Shown in pieces: positions 1-10,031 of a stretch of DNA of 59,568 bases. The notes under the pieces are model-generated. The model was given only the letters and a program-made list of their open reading frames with translations. It was not told where the DNA came from and ran no database searches. Every line of letters begins with the position of its first letter. Position 1 is the stretch's first letter. Source of the DNA: Bacteroidota bacterium (lineage in GTDB: Bacteria; Bacteroidota; Ignavibacteria; SZUA-365). Location: contig JACZJN010000115.1 in the NCBI GenBank assembly GCA_014860565.1, positions 1 to 59,568 of the forward strand, read 5' to 3'. The position numbers and the translations under genes are program-made.

Positions 1-46
1 GTTCTGAAGTGCGCATACGCTTGATTGCAGACTTATGCTGAGGCAT
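1..46 (-). CDS. rpsT: 30S ribosomal protein bS20, N-terminal fragment (runs off left edge)
   Basis: Only the first 15 codons are in the window, reading MPQHKSAIKRMRTSE on the minus strand. The pattern MPxHKSAxKRxRxSE is typical of bS20 N-termini in Chlorobi-type bacteria, where the basic helix binds 16S rRNA in the small subunit. The start is ATG at 46-44, preceded by a strong AGGAG ribosome site at 55-51. The gene lies downstream of the giant surface-protein gene and in the same direction. The match is short but highly characteristic. A different protein starting with the same 15 residues is unlikely. Confidence 0.85.
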   Translation of the reverse strand, partial: MPQHKSAIKRMRTSE

Positions 47-118
47 GGTTCTCCTGTGATACAAAATACACGAACTCAAATATATGAAGCGGGGAATTGG
101 GATGCAAGGGGGGAGAAG

Positions 119-172
119 CGAGCACGAGCGGGGGACGAGGACCGAACCGTGCTCGTGCTCGTGCTCGTGCTC
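119..172 (-). repeat. GTGCTC hexamer tandem repeat with upstream inverted arm
   Basis: Four perfect GTGCTC units occupy 149-172. The segment at 119-128 (CGAGCACGAG) is complementary to them and can fold back into a 10-bp stem. The block sits 5 nt past the stop of the giant gene and before rpsT. It could act as a terminator-like hairpin, but no T-run follows it on the minus strand. The repeat number may vary between strains. Confidence 0.6.
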
Positions 173-176
173 GTTA

Positions 177-3100
177 TCACCTCACCACGGTCATTTTCTC
201 GGTCACAATGCCCTCACCCGAACGAAGCACGATCAGATATGTCCCTGCGGGCAGGGTGCTGCAATCCACACGGGCGAAATGCTCGCCCGCCGCGGCGTTT
301 CCTCCGCCGAGGTCGCTGACCGCACGGCCGCGCGCGTCATAGAGCACGAGCGTGAATTCCCCGTCGCGAGGAAGATTATATCGCAGCTCCGCGGACGATT
401 GGGCGGGATTCGGCACGGGCGGCGCCATGAGCAATCCTCCGCTCCTGCCGATCAGACGCGTGCCGTCGGCGAGGCAATACCCCATCAGATCAAAACGGCC
501 CGCCGCATAGCGGTCGATCAGCACGGCGGGATGCGCGAATGTGGCGGCCTCGGGCTCAAGCGCGGTGCTGCTGTCGCTGCCGACAAGCACCAGACAGCGC
601 ACATAGACCAGAACGTCGCCGGTTCCGGCGAGGCGACCGCCCGCGGCGGTGATCGACACGGTTCCTGTTGCCTGATCATAGGCATGGTTCAGCTGCATCG
701 AAGCGGACAGTGTGCCCTCGCCCCTCACGGCCAACGGATAGAGCATACTGGCATTGAAGCGTAGGCTGCCCTGCCATTCAGAGATATTGAGACCGGTGAT
801 ATCCCGATTGAGCAGCAGCGGAATGTCCACCGTGTCGTCGGGCGCACCCGTGACGGTACCCGCGCTGAGCGTCGTCGGCAGCAGATCGCCGTATCCTTCG
901 TAGGTGACCGAAACCGGAAGCGTAGTCGCGCACGGTGCGGAGTAGCGGATAGTGAAGCTGTCGCCGCGCATACCGATGCGGTCGGGAATAAATGCCAGCG
1001 CGAGCACCAGACTGTCGCCCGGAAGGATGTCGACCGGAGTCGCGGGGGTCGCGGAGAGCAGTCTCAGCTGAGGCGAGGGGAATTGAATTTCTTCAACGCG
1101 GACCGGGAACGTTGCGGTGTTTGTTCCAACCAGCAGTATGCCGGGATACTCCGTCCCCAGCTCTCCGCTTCCGAGGAAGGCGGCGGGAGTGAACACAAGG
1201 CCGCCGTCGCGCACCATCGCCCTCAGCTCGGACTTGAACGCGACGAGCTTGCCTGCTATCAGCACCTGGCTGAGCAGGTCCGCGACGTACGGACCGAGCA
1301 CCCCCGGCAGCGGCGTCATGCTGATCGTGAGCGTCAACTGCACTCCGGGATCAAGGGTGTGTGGGAGTGTCGGAAGGTTTTCTATGCGGAATGCCGATGA
1401 AAGCGCACCACTGGCCTGCATGCTCTGCAGGATGATTGGTGTGCTGCCGTTGTTGAGAATGGTGACGATGCCGCTGCGGGTTTCGCACGCAGGAACGTCA
1501 CCGAAATCCAGCGAACCCTGCACATACTGGCGGAGTACCGTGCCGCGCACGATGAGGCGGAATTCCCCGCCACACGGATCAATCGGAATGCGGAGCGTGT
1601 CGTCGAGCACCCCTTCGCGCGAAGGAACGAGCATGAGCGAGAGGGCCGCGCTCTGTTTTCCGTAAAGCTGATAGGGGAACGCGGGGCCTGCATTGCTGTA
1701 ATCGCTGTGCGCAATGAGAGAGAGGAATTCCAGCGTGGCGTCGCCGGTGTTCATGATCGCGGGATCGATATTGACCGGACTGCCCAGCAGCAATTGCCCG
1801 AGATTCAGCACGATGTCCTGAGGAAGCTCGAAGCGAACGCGCGTGCCGAACAGCGGCAGTTCGAGCAATGGCTGATCGACGGCATCCGTGGTCACGAAAA
1901 GCGACGCCGTCGCGCTGCCGTCGGGAACGTCCGCGGCGCGGAACCGCAGATAAAACGGCCGTGCACTGTTTGCAGCGAGCTGCTCGTCAGGCGTGACCGG
2001 GTTGAGCAGGGTATATCCCGCTGCACCGGAACCGTTGATGCTGCTGCTCTTCAGGATCACGGGAATGTTGCCGGAATTCTGCAGCATGACGGTGTCGATT
2101 TCCTCCTGGCAGAAGGCCAGCGAGTCGAAGCGCAATTGCGGCAGCGAGAAGAGCAGATCACCGTCGATGGCGATGCCTTCGAGCGCGACGCAGACCGTGT
2201 CGGGACAGGGCCGGTCAAATATCAGACAGAGCGTTCCGAAATAATTCCCCGGGTCGGCGGCCTGGAACACCACGGAAATATCCGCCGATGTCCCCTTCGG
2301 AATGTCCACGGGCGTGGCCGCGACGGCAGTGAATTGCGCGTTGGGCTGCACGTCGATCGCCGCGAGCCGCAGGCCGTCCATGTCGCTGTTCATCACGTTC
2401 AGCGTCTTTGACTGGGCCGTTCCGGCGACGACGTTGGCGAACAGCAGCGTCGACGGCGTTGCGACGATATAGTTCTCGCTCGCGCGTCCCCGGAGCACGA
2501 GCGTCGAGCGGCGCTCACAGCTGCCGCTGCGGCTGCGTATGGTCAGCAGCGCGGTGAATACCCCGGGACCCGACGGCGTAAAGCGCATGCGCAGGGTGTC
2601 GGATGCATGCCCGGCGATGCGCATGGACAGCGCGCTTTCGAGAACGAACACCCCGTCGCTGCTCGACACATCGAACACGATTTCCTCGAGTCCGCCCCTG
2701 TTCTCAATGGGGATGGAGAAGAGGCGGTCGGTCTCGCAGCCGGGAATATTGCCGGCGTCCACGGTGTCGGGCAGAAGCAGGCCCTGATCCTGCCGCACGG
2801 CGACCAGCGCGACGGCGGAAAGCGGCGCGGCATTCGACTGCAGCAGCAATTCCCCGCGCGCGATGCCCAGTACGGGCTTCCTCGCGCAGATGCGGAAGGT
2901 CGCACCCTCCCCTGCTTCGAGCAGAATGGCGGTGTCCGGCTCCACGGAAAACACCGCGGCGTTACTGATCGCGGGCTGCAGCAGCTGCGGCACGGTGAGG
3001 GCGTTGGTAATGCGAACCGTATCGCAAAGCAGCGTATCGCAAAACGCGAAAGTGAAGGTCAATGTGTCGGCCGAGAACGCGAACGGCGTACCGATGAACT

Positions 3101-6100
3101 GCGCGCTGACATCGAAACAGATCGTGTCGGGACAGGGCGAGGAAAGCACCGCGCAGAGCGTCCCGCTGATAGCACCGGTATCCTTGGCGAGACGCAGCTT
3201 CAGATCCGCGGCAAGCGCTTCGCCCGGACGCAGCGTACGCGGTGCGCTGAGCTGCTGCACGAGATACATGGCCGATGCGGCGCCGCGCAGGATGAGCGAG
3301 TCGACGACGACCTCGAGCGTGTCGCTGTTGCGGATGCGCACCGCGACGACGCTTGTGTCGGTGACAGGCAAGGTGCCGAGCGCAAGCGGCGAGGGCTCCA
3401 CGGTAAGGAGGGGAACAGGGACGCCCGCCTTGAAGCGTATGGTATAATCGGCACGGCACGGCTCGGTGAGGACTCGCAGTTCCACGTCAAGCACAGTGTC
3501 AAGGGGAAGCGTGACATCCGCCCACAATTCGAATGATCCCCCCGGCTGAACGCTGGTTGGTACCTGCGGGGACCGCAGGGTCACGAAGGGACTTCCCTTC
3601 ATCACGTCGATGCTTGCGAGCAACAGCACCTCGCTGTTGTCGTTGCGAAGCACGAATCGCCTTGACCCCATCACATCGTGGCACAACTGCAGCATGCCGA
3701 GCGTATCGCCCACCAGCGTCAGCGACAGCACTTTCTTTCTGCCGTTGAGCTGAACCACGCTTTCCCCGTGCACCGTCAGGTCATTGTGCCGGAGAACCAG
3801 CGACGCACTGCTGCCGCCGTTGGTCGGGGCGTTGTATGCAAGGTATATCCATGCGGACGCCCCCGGGTCGATGCTCAGCGGGAATTTCGGCGCCGTCACC
3901 CGGAAATGCAGGGCGCTGCTTCCGCCGATCGTCGCGGAAGTGATCACCAGCGGCTTCTGGCCGGAATTGTGCACGAACACGCTGTCGAGCACATCTTCCT
4001 CGCAGGTCTGCGTCTTGAAAATCACGGCATCGATCACTTCCGCGATGGGCATTTCGTCGCTGATCAGAAGCACGGGTTTTTCAAGGCTGCCCGCGCAGGG
4101 ATCCGACCAACGCACCCGCAGCGTCGTGCGGACGCTGTCTCGGTTCGACGCCTGGTAGATGAACGAGACGTCGATGCTTTCCTTCGGTCTGACCGTGAGC
4201 GGGAGATTCGTCGGTGCGACGAGCACCAGTCCCGGCACGGGAGGATCGAACCATACCTCTTCGATCGTGGTCGGGAGGAAGCCGGTATTGCGCAACTGCA
4301 CGGTTGTGGAAATCTGCCGGTCGAGGGGTGCGGGACCCACGACGAGAATCGAATCCGTCTCTAGTTCCATGAAGGCTTCGACACCGCGGCCGGAACAGGC
4401 GAGTAGCAGCGTATCGGAGCAGGGAGAAAATATCATCCGGAACTGGGCGGTGGTGCTCAGGGAATCCGCCTTCTTTGGATGATAGCGGAGGGCGAGAAGA
4501 ACATACTGTCCATCCTCGATCGTCAGCGAGGTGTCCACCTCGAGCGTGAACAGGGAGTCTCCGCCGTACTGTTTGAACTCCCGGATTCTGCCGGGGACAT
4601 TCCCCTCGTTCTTGACCTGCACGTACTGCACGACGTCATCCCCGGCGCAGACATCCTTGAACTGCACCAGTTCCGGCACCACCTTCATCTCGTTGCTTTG
4701 AATCAGGCACTGAAACGGTATGGTGAGGATGTCCGGACAGTCGGGATTCCCGGCGGTGATCAGAATGTTGCCGCTGATCGTGCCCGATTTCCCGCTGCTG
4801 AGAGCCAGGCGCAGTGAATCCGTGCCCGTGATGCGATCTCCGAGCGTGTGCGAAAGCAGCGTGAGACTTCCGCGGTCACTGAACAGCGCGATGTCGAGTA
4901 TGGTCGGTGCGACGTTGCCGAAGACGTCGACCTTGAGCGTGGCTTCGCTTTTCTCACCGCTGCAGACCGGGGGAAACACCAGTGCGCCAGCGCGCGGCAC
5001 CAACCGGGAAATAAGACGGGTGCCGTAGAGATCCACATGCCAGGGCGTGTGGTCGTTGTCGCTGCTGACGATGGACATGCGGCTGCCGGCCGGCGGCGCA
5101 CCGTAGTAGTCAGGACCGGGTTCCCACCGTACTTCGACCTCATGCGTGTTGCCAGGTGGAATGATGATCGGCCAGGAAACATTCTGCAGGGAGAATGCCG
5201 GGTCGTTGAACGTGATACCGCCGGTGAAAATGGTGATGCTTCCCGTACCGCTGTTGCGTATAGGGATCAGAATATCCTTCGATTCCTGACATGCCATGGT
5301 ATCGAAACTGGCGAATGTCGGCGTGGTGGAAATGTCCGGTTTCTGCGTGCCGACCCATTTCATGATCCAGCCGTACGACACGCTCGGATAGCCGTCGGTG
5401 CGCTGCGGACCGCCCACGGCCCAGCCAAAGGCCTCGTTCAGAAATACCATCTTGTTGACGGGCGGGTACGGCTTTCCGCCGAATACCTGCGGCATGTACT
5501 TGTACCAGGTGAAGCCGCCGTCTTCCGTGTAGGCGAATTCATCGTAACGGCTTGAGACCCAGCCCTTCAACGAATCGAAGAAAAATACACCCTTGTGCCC
5601 CTCGGGTGTCGCGGCGAAATTCGGCTGATACTGCGTGGGCGCCCAGTCCAGTCCCCCGTTTGTGGTTTTTAATACGTGCAGCGGGTTGTTCTGATTGTAC
5701 CCGTTGAGGTATCCGTAGTTGTCGTTGACAAACGAGAGCTTCAGATGCGTGGGGAAATATTCGGTCGATCGCGTGAAAGAGAGATCGTACCACCGGTTGT
5801 TGATCGGATTGTATCGGTAAAAAATATTCTGGCCGGCCGCGATGACCCAGTACGTGCCGGTAAACTTCACATCGGTGAGCGGCGGCTGTACGGGGATCGT
5901 GTAGCTCGTCCAGTTCACTCCTCCATCAAGGGTGCGATGCGCTCGGCCGGGTCCCTCCCCGACGATCATGCCCTCGCGAACATCTTTGAAGTACACTGCG
6001 AAGCGGGTCCCGTAGAGAATCGGATTCAGGGGTGAAACCGAGAACCAGGTAATTCCCCCGTTCGTCGTCTTGTAGACGAGACTGCGGTAATCGTCGCGCC

Positions 6101-6440
6101 AGGAGATGAAGGCGATGGACGTGCCGGGGACGGCGTGGACATCCTGCGCCCATGACGTGAGCGCGATGTTGAGGGCGGGTGCGAACGCGGTGGCGGCGAT
6201 CGTACGCCAGGTCGGGTCGCCGGGCGTTTTCCGCAAAATGCCGGTATGCCCGAGGATCACGTCGACGTCGCCGACGGCATAGCCGGTCCCCGTATCGGCC
6301 ATGGAAATCCCCATCAATCCACGGACGGGGATTTCGATTGGCTGTTCTGTCCACGTACCGACGGGCTGCGCCTGTACAGCAGTGAAAACAGCGAACATCA
6401 GCTGTGCGATCAGGCACAGTATTCGGGAAGGACGAAGCAA
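177..6440 (-). CDS. Giant exported choice-of-anchor-D (HYDIN-like) protein with Ycf48-like propeller, T9SS sorting domain
   Basis: This 2087-residue exported protein probably acts at the cell surface. Residues 1-24 are a signal peptide ending AVQA. Residues about 25-365 carry Ycf48/BNR-like propeller repeats (KTTNGGITW, RTLDGGVNW, KTTNGGLDW, YTEDGGFTW). Residues about 370-1860 are a long train of roughly 100-residue Ig-like HYDIN/choice-of-anchor-D repeats, with recurring NxG, PGxS and CPDT segments. Residues about 1860-1980 resemble a cohesin-type beta-sandwich (LRFNASMLYPL). The last 80 residues are a T9SS type A domain (PVPNPAQSSAELRYNLP to LPAGTYLIVL). The start appears to be TTG at 6440; no ATG gives a complete signal peptide and no good ribosome site is visible, so the start is less certain than the rest. 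No enzyme motif is seen; a structural or adhesive role is inferred. Confidence 0.9.
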   Translation of the reverse strand: MLRPSRILCLIAQLMFAVFTAVQAQPVGTWTEQPIEIPVRGLMGISMADTGTGYAVGDVDVILGHTGILRKTPGDPTWRTIAATAFAPALNIALTSWAQDVHAVPGTSIAFISWRDDYRSLVYKTTNGGITWFSVSPLNPILYGTRFAVYFKDVREGMIVGEGPGRAHRTLDGGVNWTSYTIPVQPPLTDVKFTGTYWVIAAGQNIFYRYNPINNRWYDLSFTRSTEYFPTHLKLSFVNDNYGYLNGYNQNNPLHVLKTTNGGLDWAPTQYQPNFAATPEGHKGVFFFDSLKGWVSSRYDEFAYTEDGGFTWYKYMPQVFGGKPYPPVNKMVFLNEAFGWAVGGPQRTDGYPSVSYGWIMKWVGTQKPDISTTPTFASFDTMACQESKDILIPIRNSGTGSITIFTGGITFNDPAFSLQNVSWPIIIPPGNTHEVEVRWEPGPDYYGAPPAGSRMSIVSSDNDHTPWHVDLYGTRLISRLVPRAGALVFPPVCSGEKSEATLKVDVFGNVAPTILDIALFSDRGSLTLLSHTLGDRITGTDSLRLALSSGKSGTISGNILITAGNPDCPDILTIPFQCLIQSNEMKVVPELVQFKDVCAGDDVVQYVQVKNEGNVPGRIREFKQYGGDSLFTLEVDTSLTIEDGQYVLLALRYHPKKADSLSTTAQFRMIFSPCSDTLLLACSGRGVEAFMELETDSILVVGPAPLDRQISTTVQLRNTGFLPTTIEEVWFDPPVPGLVLVAPTNLPLTVRPKESIDVSFIYQASNRDSVRTTLRVRWSDPCAGSLEKPVLLISDEMPIAEVIDAVIFKTQTCEEDVLDSVFVHNSGQKPLVITSATIGGSSALHFRVTAPKFPLSIDPGASAWIYLAYNAPTNGGSSASLVLRHNDLTVHGESVVQLNGRKKVLSLTLVGDTLGMLQLCHDVMGSRRFVLRNDNSEVLLLASIDVMKGSPFVTLRSPQVPTSVQPGGSFELWADVTLPLDTVLDVELRVLTEPCRADYTIRFKAGVPVPLLTVEPSPLALGTLPVTDTSVVAVRIRNSDTLEVVVDSLILRGAASAMYLVQQLSAPRTLRPGEALAADLKLRLAKDTGAISGTLCAVLSSPCPDTICFDVSAQFIGTPFAFSADTLTFTFAFCDTLLCDTVRITNALTVPQLLQPAISNAAVFSVEPDTAILLEAGEGATFRICARKPVLGIARGELLLQSNAAPLSAVALVAVRQDQGLLLPDTVDAGNIPGCETDRLFSIPIENRGGLEEIVFDVSSSDGVFVLESALSMRIAGHASDTLRMRFTPSGPGVFTALLTIRSRSGSCERRSTLVLRGRASENYIVATPSTLLFANVVAGTAQSKTLNVMNSDMDGLRLAAIDVQPNAQFTAVAATPVDIPKGTSADISVVFQAADPGNYFGTLCLIFDRPCPDTVCVALEGIAIDGDLLFSLPQLRFDSLAFCQEEIDTVMLQNSGNIPVILKSSSINGSGAAGYTLLNPVTPDEQLAANSARPFYLRFRAADVPDGSATASLFVTTDAVDQPLLELPLFGTRVRFELPQDIVLNLGQLLLGSPVNIDPAIMNTGDATLEFLSLIAHSDYSNAGPAFPYQLYGKQSAALSLMLVPSREGVLDDTLRIPIDPCGGEFRLIVRGTVLRQYVQGSLDFGDVPACETRSGIVTILNNGSTPIILQSMQASGALSSAFRIENLPTLPHTLDPGVQLTLTISMTPLPGVLGPYVADLLSQVLIAGKLVAFKSELRAMVRDGGLVFTPAAFLGSGELGTEYPGILLVGTNTATFPVRVEEIQFPSPQLRLLSATPATPVDILPGDSLVLALAFIPDRIGMRGDSFTIRYSAPCATTLPVSVTYEGYGDLLPTTLSAGTVTGAPDDTVDIPLLLNRDITGLNISEWQGSLRFNASMLYPLAVRGEGTLSASMQLNHAYDQATGTVSITAAGGRLAGTGDVLVYVRCLVLVGSDSSTALEPEAATFAHPAVLIDRYAAGRFDLMGYCLADGTRLIGRSGGLLMAPPVPNPAQSSAELRYNLPRDGEFTLVLYDARGRAVSDLGGGNAAAGEHFARVDCSTLPAGTYLIVLRSGEGIVTEKMTVVR

Positions 6441-6477
6441 AATGCGATACTGTCAATGCGAGGATGAAAATATTGTT

Positions 6478-6508
6478 GAATATAACTTTTTCTTTTCCTT
6501 AAAGACAA
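6478..6508 (-). promoter_or_regulatory. Possible Bacteroidetes-type promoter for the 2087-residue protein gene
   Basis: On the minus strand, TTG (6508-6506) is followed after 21 nt by TATATTC (6484-6478). This resembles the Bacteroidetes -33 TTTG / -7 TAnnTTTG arrangement. The surrounding 6470-6510 tract is AT-rich compared with the flanking coding DNA. It lies 38 nt upstream of the proposed TTG start. The rest of the 156-nt gap holds nothing else I can name. Confidence 0.35.
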
Positions 6509-6596
6509 TAACGAGGATTCGTTCTTAGCTTGCTCGGCATGCGCGGAACGTTATCCTGCTGCCCGGCGATCCCGAGGCGACTCTTGAGCGCATGTA

Positions 6597-9500
6597 CTAC
6601 CGTCTGATGCTGAAGAGCCTTGTATATACCGATGTGGGGGTCGAATTCACGAGGAAATACGCGCCAGGTGCGAAACGCGAGGCCACGATATTGACCCGGT
6701 ACTCGCCTGGCTGGAGCTTCCCCTCGAAGAGCACGGCGATGGTGCGTCCCAGCAAGTCATGCAATGTTATCCGATGCACTCCTCGCTCAATCGATCGGCA
6801 GACAATTGTTGATGCGCTCTCGGCCGGTTGGGGACTGATGGAAACGAATCCTGCCCGCAGACTGGCGTCCACCAGACGCGTGCCTCCTTCTCGGCAGATA
6901 TCGGTGAGCAGGAATCGGCCATTCTCAAGTACCACGTCCGCATCGAGATCCTCTATCCGGCTGTTCCCGAGCAACAACATGGTTTCTTCCTTGCGGCCAA
7001 GCATGACCTGAAATGGCAGCAGCGTAACGGACTCGATTCTGCCTGCCGCCATCTCGAGCTGAAGAGGTACGGTGCGTACTCCTGCCTCATCAACCCCTTT
7101 CACCGATCCGAGGGGATAGAGAAGCGAGGCGTCGAAACGCAGCGACGTAGTGACGCGCAGCACTCGATCGAGCGTTCCGCTTTCTTCGAGCGATGTGCGA
7201 ACCCGAATCTGTACTGTATCACCCGGGGCGGCGGAGGCATCCTCGACGGAGATGCGCATGGCCGTTGCTGCCCGTTCGGCACGTACGGGAACGAGCAGGG
7301 TTGCACATACCGGCTCGGTGTCGAGAATCAAATCATCAGAATACCGTCCCGGAATATCCGGATCATCAAACTCGACGAGCACCGTCGCGAATGCGCCGGG
7401 TTGCAGCAGCAGGGGGAGTGCCGCGTAAGTGCGAAATCTCTGGCCGGTGGTGAAACGCAGTCCGGTCACCGTCAGGGGCAATGTGCCAGTGTTCCAGATC
7501 AGAATCGAATCCCGGGCGGGGAGTGAGGCGGGACCGTGCAGACCGAATTCCACAACTGGCGGAGCTCCGAGAGCCGTGGTGTCTGTAACCACCGTAAACG
7601 GTACGGACCAGTTTGTCGCACAGGGAGAGGAAAGCAGGGAAAAACGGATGTTTCCAACAATCCTTCCCCCGTGCTTCGCAGCTTCATACCGAAGGGTCAC
7701 ACGCATCGAATCACCGGGAGCGATTGGAAACGGGAAGTCTCCCGGTAACGGAGAGAGGAGATGCAGTTCCGACACATCCGGGACAGGCAGCTGCAGGCGT
7801 GTTGTGCGCGTCCCTGTATTGCGTACCACAATCGTGCGTTCGTTGTCTCGGTTGGAACAGAGATCGATACGCCCAAAATCAAGCCCCGCATCGCTTGTCG
7901 CATACCCGACGCTGTCGATCACCGCCACGAGTGGAATATCGATCTTCGTGTCATGCAGGGAAATATCATCGGTCAGAATGCGGAGCGTGTCAAGGTAGGG
8001 GCCGGCCGGTCTGCCTCCTCCGTGAAAATGCAGGGGGATGCGTGCGGTCGATAGCGGCTCGATAATCAGCGGAAAACGGATGGCTGAATCAATCGTGAAC
8101 ACTCCCCCGGCGTCGTGAAACGTAGCAGACCGCAGCGTGAGCCGGGAGGAAGAGTGGTTCGGAATGTCAAGCGTGTCAGACGTGGTATCCTCGCAGGCGG
8201 CAGTGACGAAGGTGAGAGCGAGAGGCTGCGCCGTCTTCACTTCGGCCTCGGAATTATAGAGGAGATTCGTGGCCCCCTGGGCCAGCACGAATCGCGGTTG
8301 GGCGGAGAACCAGTCGACTACAGGATTCGGCTGCTCCTGCACGGCAACCATGTAATACAATTGGTCGTTTCCCGGAAGTTCCAGTGCGATGCTCCAGTGA
8401 TTCCCGGGATAATCGAACACTGTCGCGAACTGCGTCCATGGCATGGACGCGGATTTGATATACAGACGCAGGCGATTGCCGTCCCCCGTCCCTGAAAAAG
8501 AAAATGATGACCGACGGATGAAACGTGTCGTGTCCGTGGTGGGACCATGGTATTCCCATGAACTCGATGGGATGACCGAGGCGGTTGTGACAGTGCCGTC
8601 GAGACGCACACGACCGCGTCCGAACAATCCCGTAGCGTCGGCTCCGGTCGTGGTGATGGTGCTCCTCGTGATCCTGGTCTTCCCGCTAACAAGTACTCCA
8701 CCGCCGGATCCGCTTCCGCCTGGATGGAGGTGGGAGGAGTTCGAATCCACTCCGTCTGCGGACACCCGTAGTCCATCGATGCGTAAGGCGGAAATACTGA
8801 GCCCACCGCCGCCACCGCCACCGGGAGAGGCACATTCACCCAATACAGAGGGTGTTCCGCTTGCACCACCTGACCCACCTGCGAGCGGGATGAGTTGCGG
8901 ATTCCCGTGTGCACGTCCGCAGGATGGCACAGCGGACGATCCGCCATCACTGCCATACCCGGCATGCGAAGGCGGGTTGCCCGCTTCGGTCGCGCTCCCC
9001 CCGCCAAATCCCCCGTTCGTGCTACAAGCACGAGCGAGGTCGCACGCGCTGCCGGAACTGCCGAACGGATGACCTGTTCCACCTCCGGCGTTATAAAAGC
9101 CGTTCTCAATTCCCCCCGCGATCCCATTCAGCGATCCTCCGCTGGCGCCACGCTGTGGGCCGCTTCCGAAGGCGGGTACGGTGAATCCTCCGCCGGCGGC
9201 CGGCATACCGCCGGGGTTTCCGCCACCGGGGCCACCAGATGTAAATCCATCCCCTCCCCGCTCACCGTTGAGAATACTGAAGCAAAAGCTGCCACCACCG
9301 CCACCGCCACCCGGACCGCCATGCGTTCCCTGTGCGGAGACGTCCAGGACAGCGTTTCCCGTTCCGCGAATTTCCCCTCTCGCGATCAACACAAACGGTA
9401 GGTATCCCTGGTTCCCAGTGGTACTGGAATCGCAGTCCTGTGTCGACACATGCACTCGCGCATTCTCGATATCCATATTCTCGATGATCATCGCCCCGCG

Positions 9501-10028
9501 CGGGGAACGCACGCCGTATGCGCCTTCACCTAGCATGACATCGGAACGGATGCGTGGCAGTCTCGTCGGTGCCACGATGCGGAACAACACTGTATCCCCC
9601 GAAAAACCGTTGCGGATGAGACAGAGCGGGACGGTACATTCTCCCCCCACCTTTCTCCAATCAGACGAGGGAGGAGCGAGATACGGAAGCACGAAAATCT
9701 GCGAAGAGAACATCCTCCCGTTCCACCCTACGATCACAGGACCGATCTTGACCTTGTGTGTATCCGCGGGATGCACACAGACCAGGCGCAAGCTGCTGCC
9801 GTCATTGTTGAGATACAGTCCGTCCAATCCGAAATTCCCGATCGCATCGACGGGACCGATGCCCTCCACGTACGTGCTCATGCCCGGCGTTCCGATATCC
9901 GGCGTGATGTAGGACAAGCGCTGGGCCTCGCCGCGGAGGGAGCAGATCGTGCACAGCAGAATAATCACGAAAAGCCGGGTTCGTTTCTTCGTGCGAGTAC
10001 GCAAATTCTTTGCTTCGCTGTATCCCAT
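6597..10028 (-). CDS. Exported glycine-rich / choice-of-anchor-D protein with T9SS sorting domain
   Basis: This is an 1143-residue exported surface protein. A basic n-region and hydrophobic core form the signal peptide (to about residue 35, GEAQ). The N-terminal domain opens ITPDIGTPGMSTYVEGIGP, an IPT/TIG-like segment. Residues about 230-430 are extremely glycine-rich, with many GGxGGG runs, and could form a polyglycine-type or beta-roll shell. Residues about 600-915 are HYDIN-like Ig repeats, 920-1045 resemble a cohesin-type sandwich (LRFDASLLYPL), and 1060-1143 is a T9SS type A domain. The ATG lies 3 nt after the stop of the preceding gene, so translation is probably coupled. A structural surface role is inferred; there is no catalytic motif. 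Confidence 0.88.
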   Translation of the reverse strand: MGYSEAKNLRTRTKKRTRLFVIILLCTICSLRGEAQRLSYITPDIGTPGMSTYVEGIGPVDAIGNFGLDGLYLNNDGSSLRLVCVHPADTHKVKIGPVIVGWNGRMFSSQIFVLPYLAPPSSDWRKVGGECTVPLCLIRNGFSGDTVLFRIVAPTRLPRIRSDVMLGEGAYGVRSPRGAMIIENMDIENARVHVSTQDCDSSTTGNQGYLPFVLIARGEIRGTGNAVLDVSAQGTHGGPGGGGGGGSFCFSILNGERGGDGFTSGGPGGGNPGGMPAAGGGFTVPAFGSGPQRGASGGSLNGIAGGIENGFYNAGGGTGHPFGSSGSACDLARACSTNGGFGGGSATEAGNPPSHAGYGSDGGSSAVPSCGRAHGNPQLIPLAGGSGGASGTPSVLGECASPGGGGGGGLSISALRIDGLRVSADGVDSNSSHLHPGGSGSGGGVLVSGKTRITRSTITTTGADATGLFGRGRVRLDGTVTTASVIPSSSWEYHGPTTDTTRFIRRSSFSFSGTGDGNRLRLYIKSASMPWTQFATVFDYPGNHWSIALELPGNDQLYYMVAVQEQPNPVVDWFSAQPRFVLAQGATNLLYNSEAEVKTAQPLALTFVTAACEDTTSDTLDIPNHSSSRLTLRSATFHDAGGVFTIDSAIRFPLIIEPLSTARIPLHFHGGGRPAGPYLDTLRILTDDISLHDTKIDIPLVAVIDSVGYATSDAGLDFGRIDLCSNRDNERTIVVRNTGTRTTRLQLPVPDVSELHLLSPLPGDFPFPIAPGDSMRVTLRYEAAKHGGRIVGNIRFSLLSSPCATNWSVPFTVVTDTTALGAPPVVEFGLHGPASLPARDSILIWNTGTLPLTVTGLRFTTGQRFRTYAALPLLLQPGAFATVLVEFDDPDIPGRYSDDLILDTEPVCATLLVPVRAERAATAMRISVEDASAAPGDTVQIRVRTSLEESGTLDRVLRVTTSLRFDASLLYPLGSVKGVDEAGVRTVPLQLEMAAGRIESVTLLPFQVMLGRKEETMLLLGNSRIEDLDADVVLENGRFLLTDICREGGTRLVDASLRAGFVSISPQPAESASTIVCRSIERGVHRITLHDLLGRTIAVLFEGKLQPGEYRVNIVASRFAPGAYFLVNSTPTSVYTRLFSIRR

Positions 10029-10031
10029 CGA

